Shown one piece after another: positions 63,138 through 64,000 of a DNA stretch of 64,000 nucleotides. The stretch is taken from the NCBI GenBank assembly GCA_947478845.1, contig CANJXC010000006.1, forward strand, positions 87,660-151,659. The letters are read 5' to 3'. Below the pieces are notes generated by a model. It made no database searches. It was not told the DNA's origin and saw nothing but the letters and a program-made list of their open reading frames with translations. The DNA is from Spirochaetales bacterium. GTDB taxonomy: Bacteria; Spirochaetota; Spirochaetia; JABEVK01. The position numbers and the translations under genes were made by a program. The stretch's first letter is position 1. Each line of letters starts with the position of its first letter.

Positions 63138-63920
63138 ATGATAGTGCGATACGGCGGTCATCAGACCTTTTTCATTCGCGACGGCTGGCTCTACAAGGGT
63201 GTGAAGTTGCTCGAAACGGAGCCTGAAAAGCTTTCGCATGAGTTTGCAGCTGATTACCTTGGCGTAGGGCGCAATGTGGCCTTAGCCGTAAACCACTGGT
63301 TGCTTGCTACCGGCTTGGCAGTGCGAACTGAGAAAGGGCAGCGGAAGAAGGCGACCGGGATTGCTCCTTCTGGCCTAGCAGACCTGATTTTCGACAGAGA
63401 CCCGTACTTTAGCGAGTTGTCGGCTTGGTGGGTTCTACACATTAACTTGGTCACCAATCCGGACTTCGCCGCAACCTGGTGCTGGTTCTTCCATCATTAC
63501 CTGAAGGATCGATTCGAAAAGCCTGCCGCACTCGAAGCGCTCAAGAGGTGGCAAAGCCTTGAAAAAGGCGCGCAACCACCTTCTAGTACTCTTGACCGCG
63601 ACCTTCTGGTGTTTTTATCGACTTACAGTCGAACAGTTCCTCCAGTCCACAAAGACCCGGAGGAAGAGATCGATAGCCCATTCCGTGATCTTGGCCTGAT
63701 GACTCATTTCCGCTCATCCGGTTACTACTTGCTACATCGTGCCAAGCGTTCCGTTCCGGCGGGAGTTCTCCTCTATGCGCTTCACAAGGGACTACCGCCC
63801 GAAGTACAGAATGGGCCGGAGCAAGAGGTAACCTTTCGTTTTGGCGATATTCTGGACTTCCCCCGATTTTGTAGACAGGTCATACGGCCTGCTTTCTTGC
63901 TTCGTACTCGAGCGGGCTAA
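63138..63920 (+). CDS. DUF4007 protein, 3' end cut by an IS3 element
   Basis: The N-terminal 244 residues match DUF4007: [40 protein letters not shown], then [17 protein letters not shown] and HYLKDRF. As I recall, the family includes SspB of the Ssp phosphorothioation systems and similar proteins beside Dnd-type genes, acting in DNA nicking or recognition. From about base 63870 the sequence belongs to an insertion element, so the last residues up to the stop at 63918 are foreign and the natural C-terminus (family about 300) is lost or lies beyond the insertion. The ATG follows aggggaa. It lies 33 bases after the desulfurase. Confidence 0.75.
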   Translation: MIVRYGGHQTFFIRDGWLYKGVKLLETEPEKLSHEFAADYLGVGRNVALAVNHWLLATGLAVRTEKGQRKKATGIAPSGLADLIFDRDPYFSELSAWWVLHINLVTNPDFAATWCWFFHHYLKDRFEKPAALEALKRWQSLEKGAQPPSSTLDRDLLVFLSTYSRTVPPVHKDPEEEIDSPFRDLGLMTHFRSSGYYLLHRAKRSVPAGVLLYALHKGLPPEVQNGPEQEVTFRFGDILDFPRFCRQVIRPAFLLRTRAG

Positions 63921-64000
63921 GCTGGCCCAAAGTGCTGTGGCGCCGCTTCCTGTTGTAGAACCCTTCGATATAGTCGAACACATCGGCACGGGCTTCGGCA
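63870..64000 (-). mobile_element. IS3-family insertion sequence (partial, continues past the window)
   Basis: The end of an IS3-family element. Its outer end is placed at about 63870, where TGTAGACAGG begins, as IS3-type terminal repeats begin with TG. The transposase reading frame runs leftward and stops at 63880, almost inside the terminal repeat. Insertion is into the DUF4007 gene. The other end, any target duplication and the rest of the DUF4007 gene lie outside. Confidence 0.75.
63880..64000 (-). CDS. IS3-family transposase OrfB, C-terminal end (partial)
   Basis: The reading frame on the minus strand ends at 63880 with a TGA stop. Its last 39 residues include [20 protein letters not shown] followed by PLEYEARK, the hallmark end of the DDE integrase core of IS3/IS150-type OrfB transposases. 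The N-terminus is outside the window. The sequence is too short to tell if the element is intact. Confidence 0.88.
   Translation of the reverse strand, partial: AEARADVFDYIEGFYNRKRRHSTLGQLSPLEYEARKQAV

Noticed and set aside
1..64000. CRISPR arrays, tRNA or rRNA genes, origin of replication
   Set aside because: I saw no regularly spaced direct repeats, no tRNA-like cloverleaf and no rRNA; gaps between genes are too short for most of these.

Overview
The window reads as chromosomal DNA of a moderately GC-rich, diderm, probably free-living bacterium. A spirochaete (Spirochaetota) is the best guess. The strongest pointer is the PilZ protein behind the acc operon, whose N-terminal membrane segment and middle domain resemble the long spirochaetal PlzA-type proteins. 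Outer-membrane channels, SPOR and bactofilin proteins and a short ComEC beside RsmA also fit. This assignment is inferred from protein appearance only. Genes are packed tightly: many stops overlap the next start, and convergent genes share stop codons. I saw no rRNA, tRNA or CRISPR array.

Layout. 1-7 kb: sugar genes (a PfkB kinase-HAD phosphatase fusion entering from the left edge, a deoxyhypusine-synthase-like protein, ManA, an orphan BrnA antitoxin, a GmhA-like isomerase, then a Gfo/Idh/MocA oxidoreductase and a LacI regulator on the minus strand). 7-12 kb: a hydrolase, a lipoprotein, a DUF4239-like membrane protein, and a coupled HupE/YHYH pair. 12-24.8 kb: one long minus-strand export operon combining a MacAB-like ABC system (adaptor, ATPase, two FtsX permeases), two TolC-like channels and an RND adaptor/pump. 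A divergent histidine kinase and response regulator (24.9-27.3 kb) probably control it. 27.3-30 kb: EngB, a lipoprotein and a SPOR protein. 30-35.6 kb: an oppABCDF importer with a strong terminator between oppA and oppB. 35.7-39.9 kb: a MATE exporter, a secreted protein and LigA. 39.9-47.1 kb: lipid genes, with FabZ-like and acyl-CoA synthetase genes divergent from accB-accC-accD-accA plus PilZ. 47.1-54.6 kb: a ComEC-RsmA fused frame, dapA/dapB, a DUF2147 protein, cysK, metA and pta. 54.6-61.9 kb: a GH20 hexosaminidase, prephenate dehydrogenase, bactofilin, a TPR protein, a FAD oxidoreductase, transaldolase, DinB and a DUF2130 protein.

The right edge (61.9-64 kb) holds the start of what looks like a DNA phosphorothioation (Ssp/Dnd-type) locus: a DndA/SspA-like cysteine desulfurase followed by a DUF4007 protein. 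It looks damaged. The desulfurase has no ordinary start codon before its conserved N-terminus, and the DUF4007 frame runs into an IS3-family element.

A second theme is transcription. Several genes (ligA, tyrA, cysK, fabZ-like, dapB, MATE, the kinase, the ABC adaptor, engB) have a -10 hexamer ending 6-7 bases before the start codon. Four of these also have a TTG-type -35 box at exactly 17 bp. This suggests that leaderless mRNAs are common in this organism.
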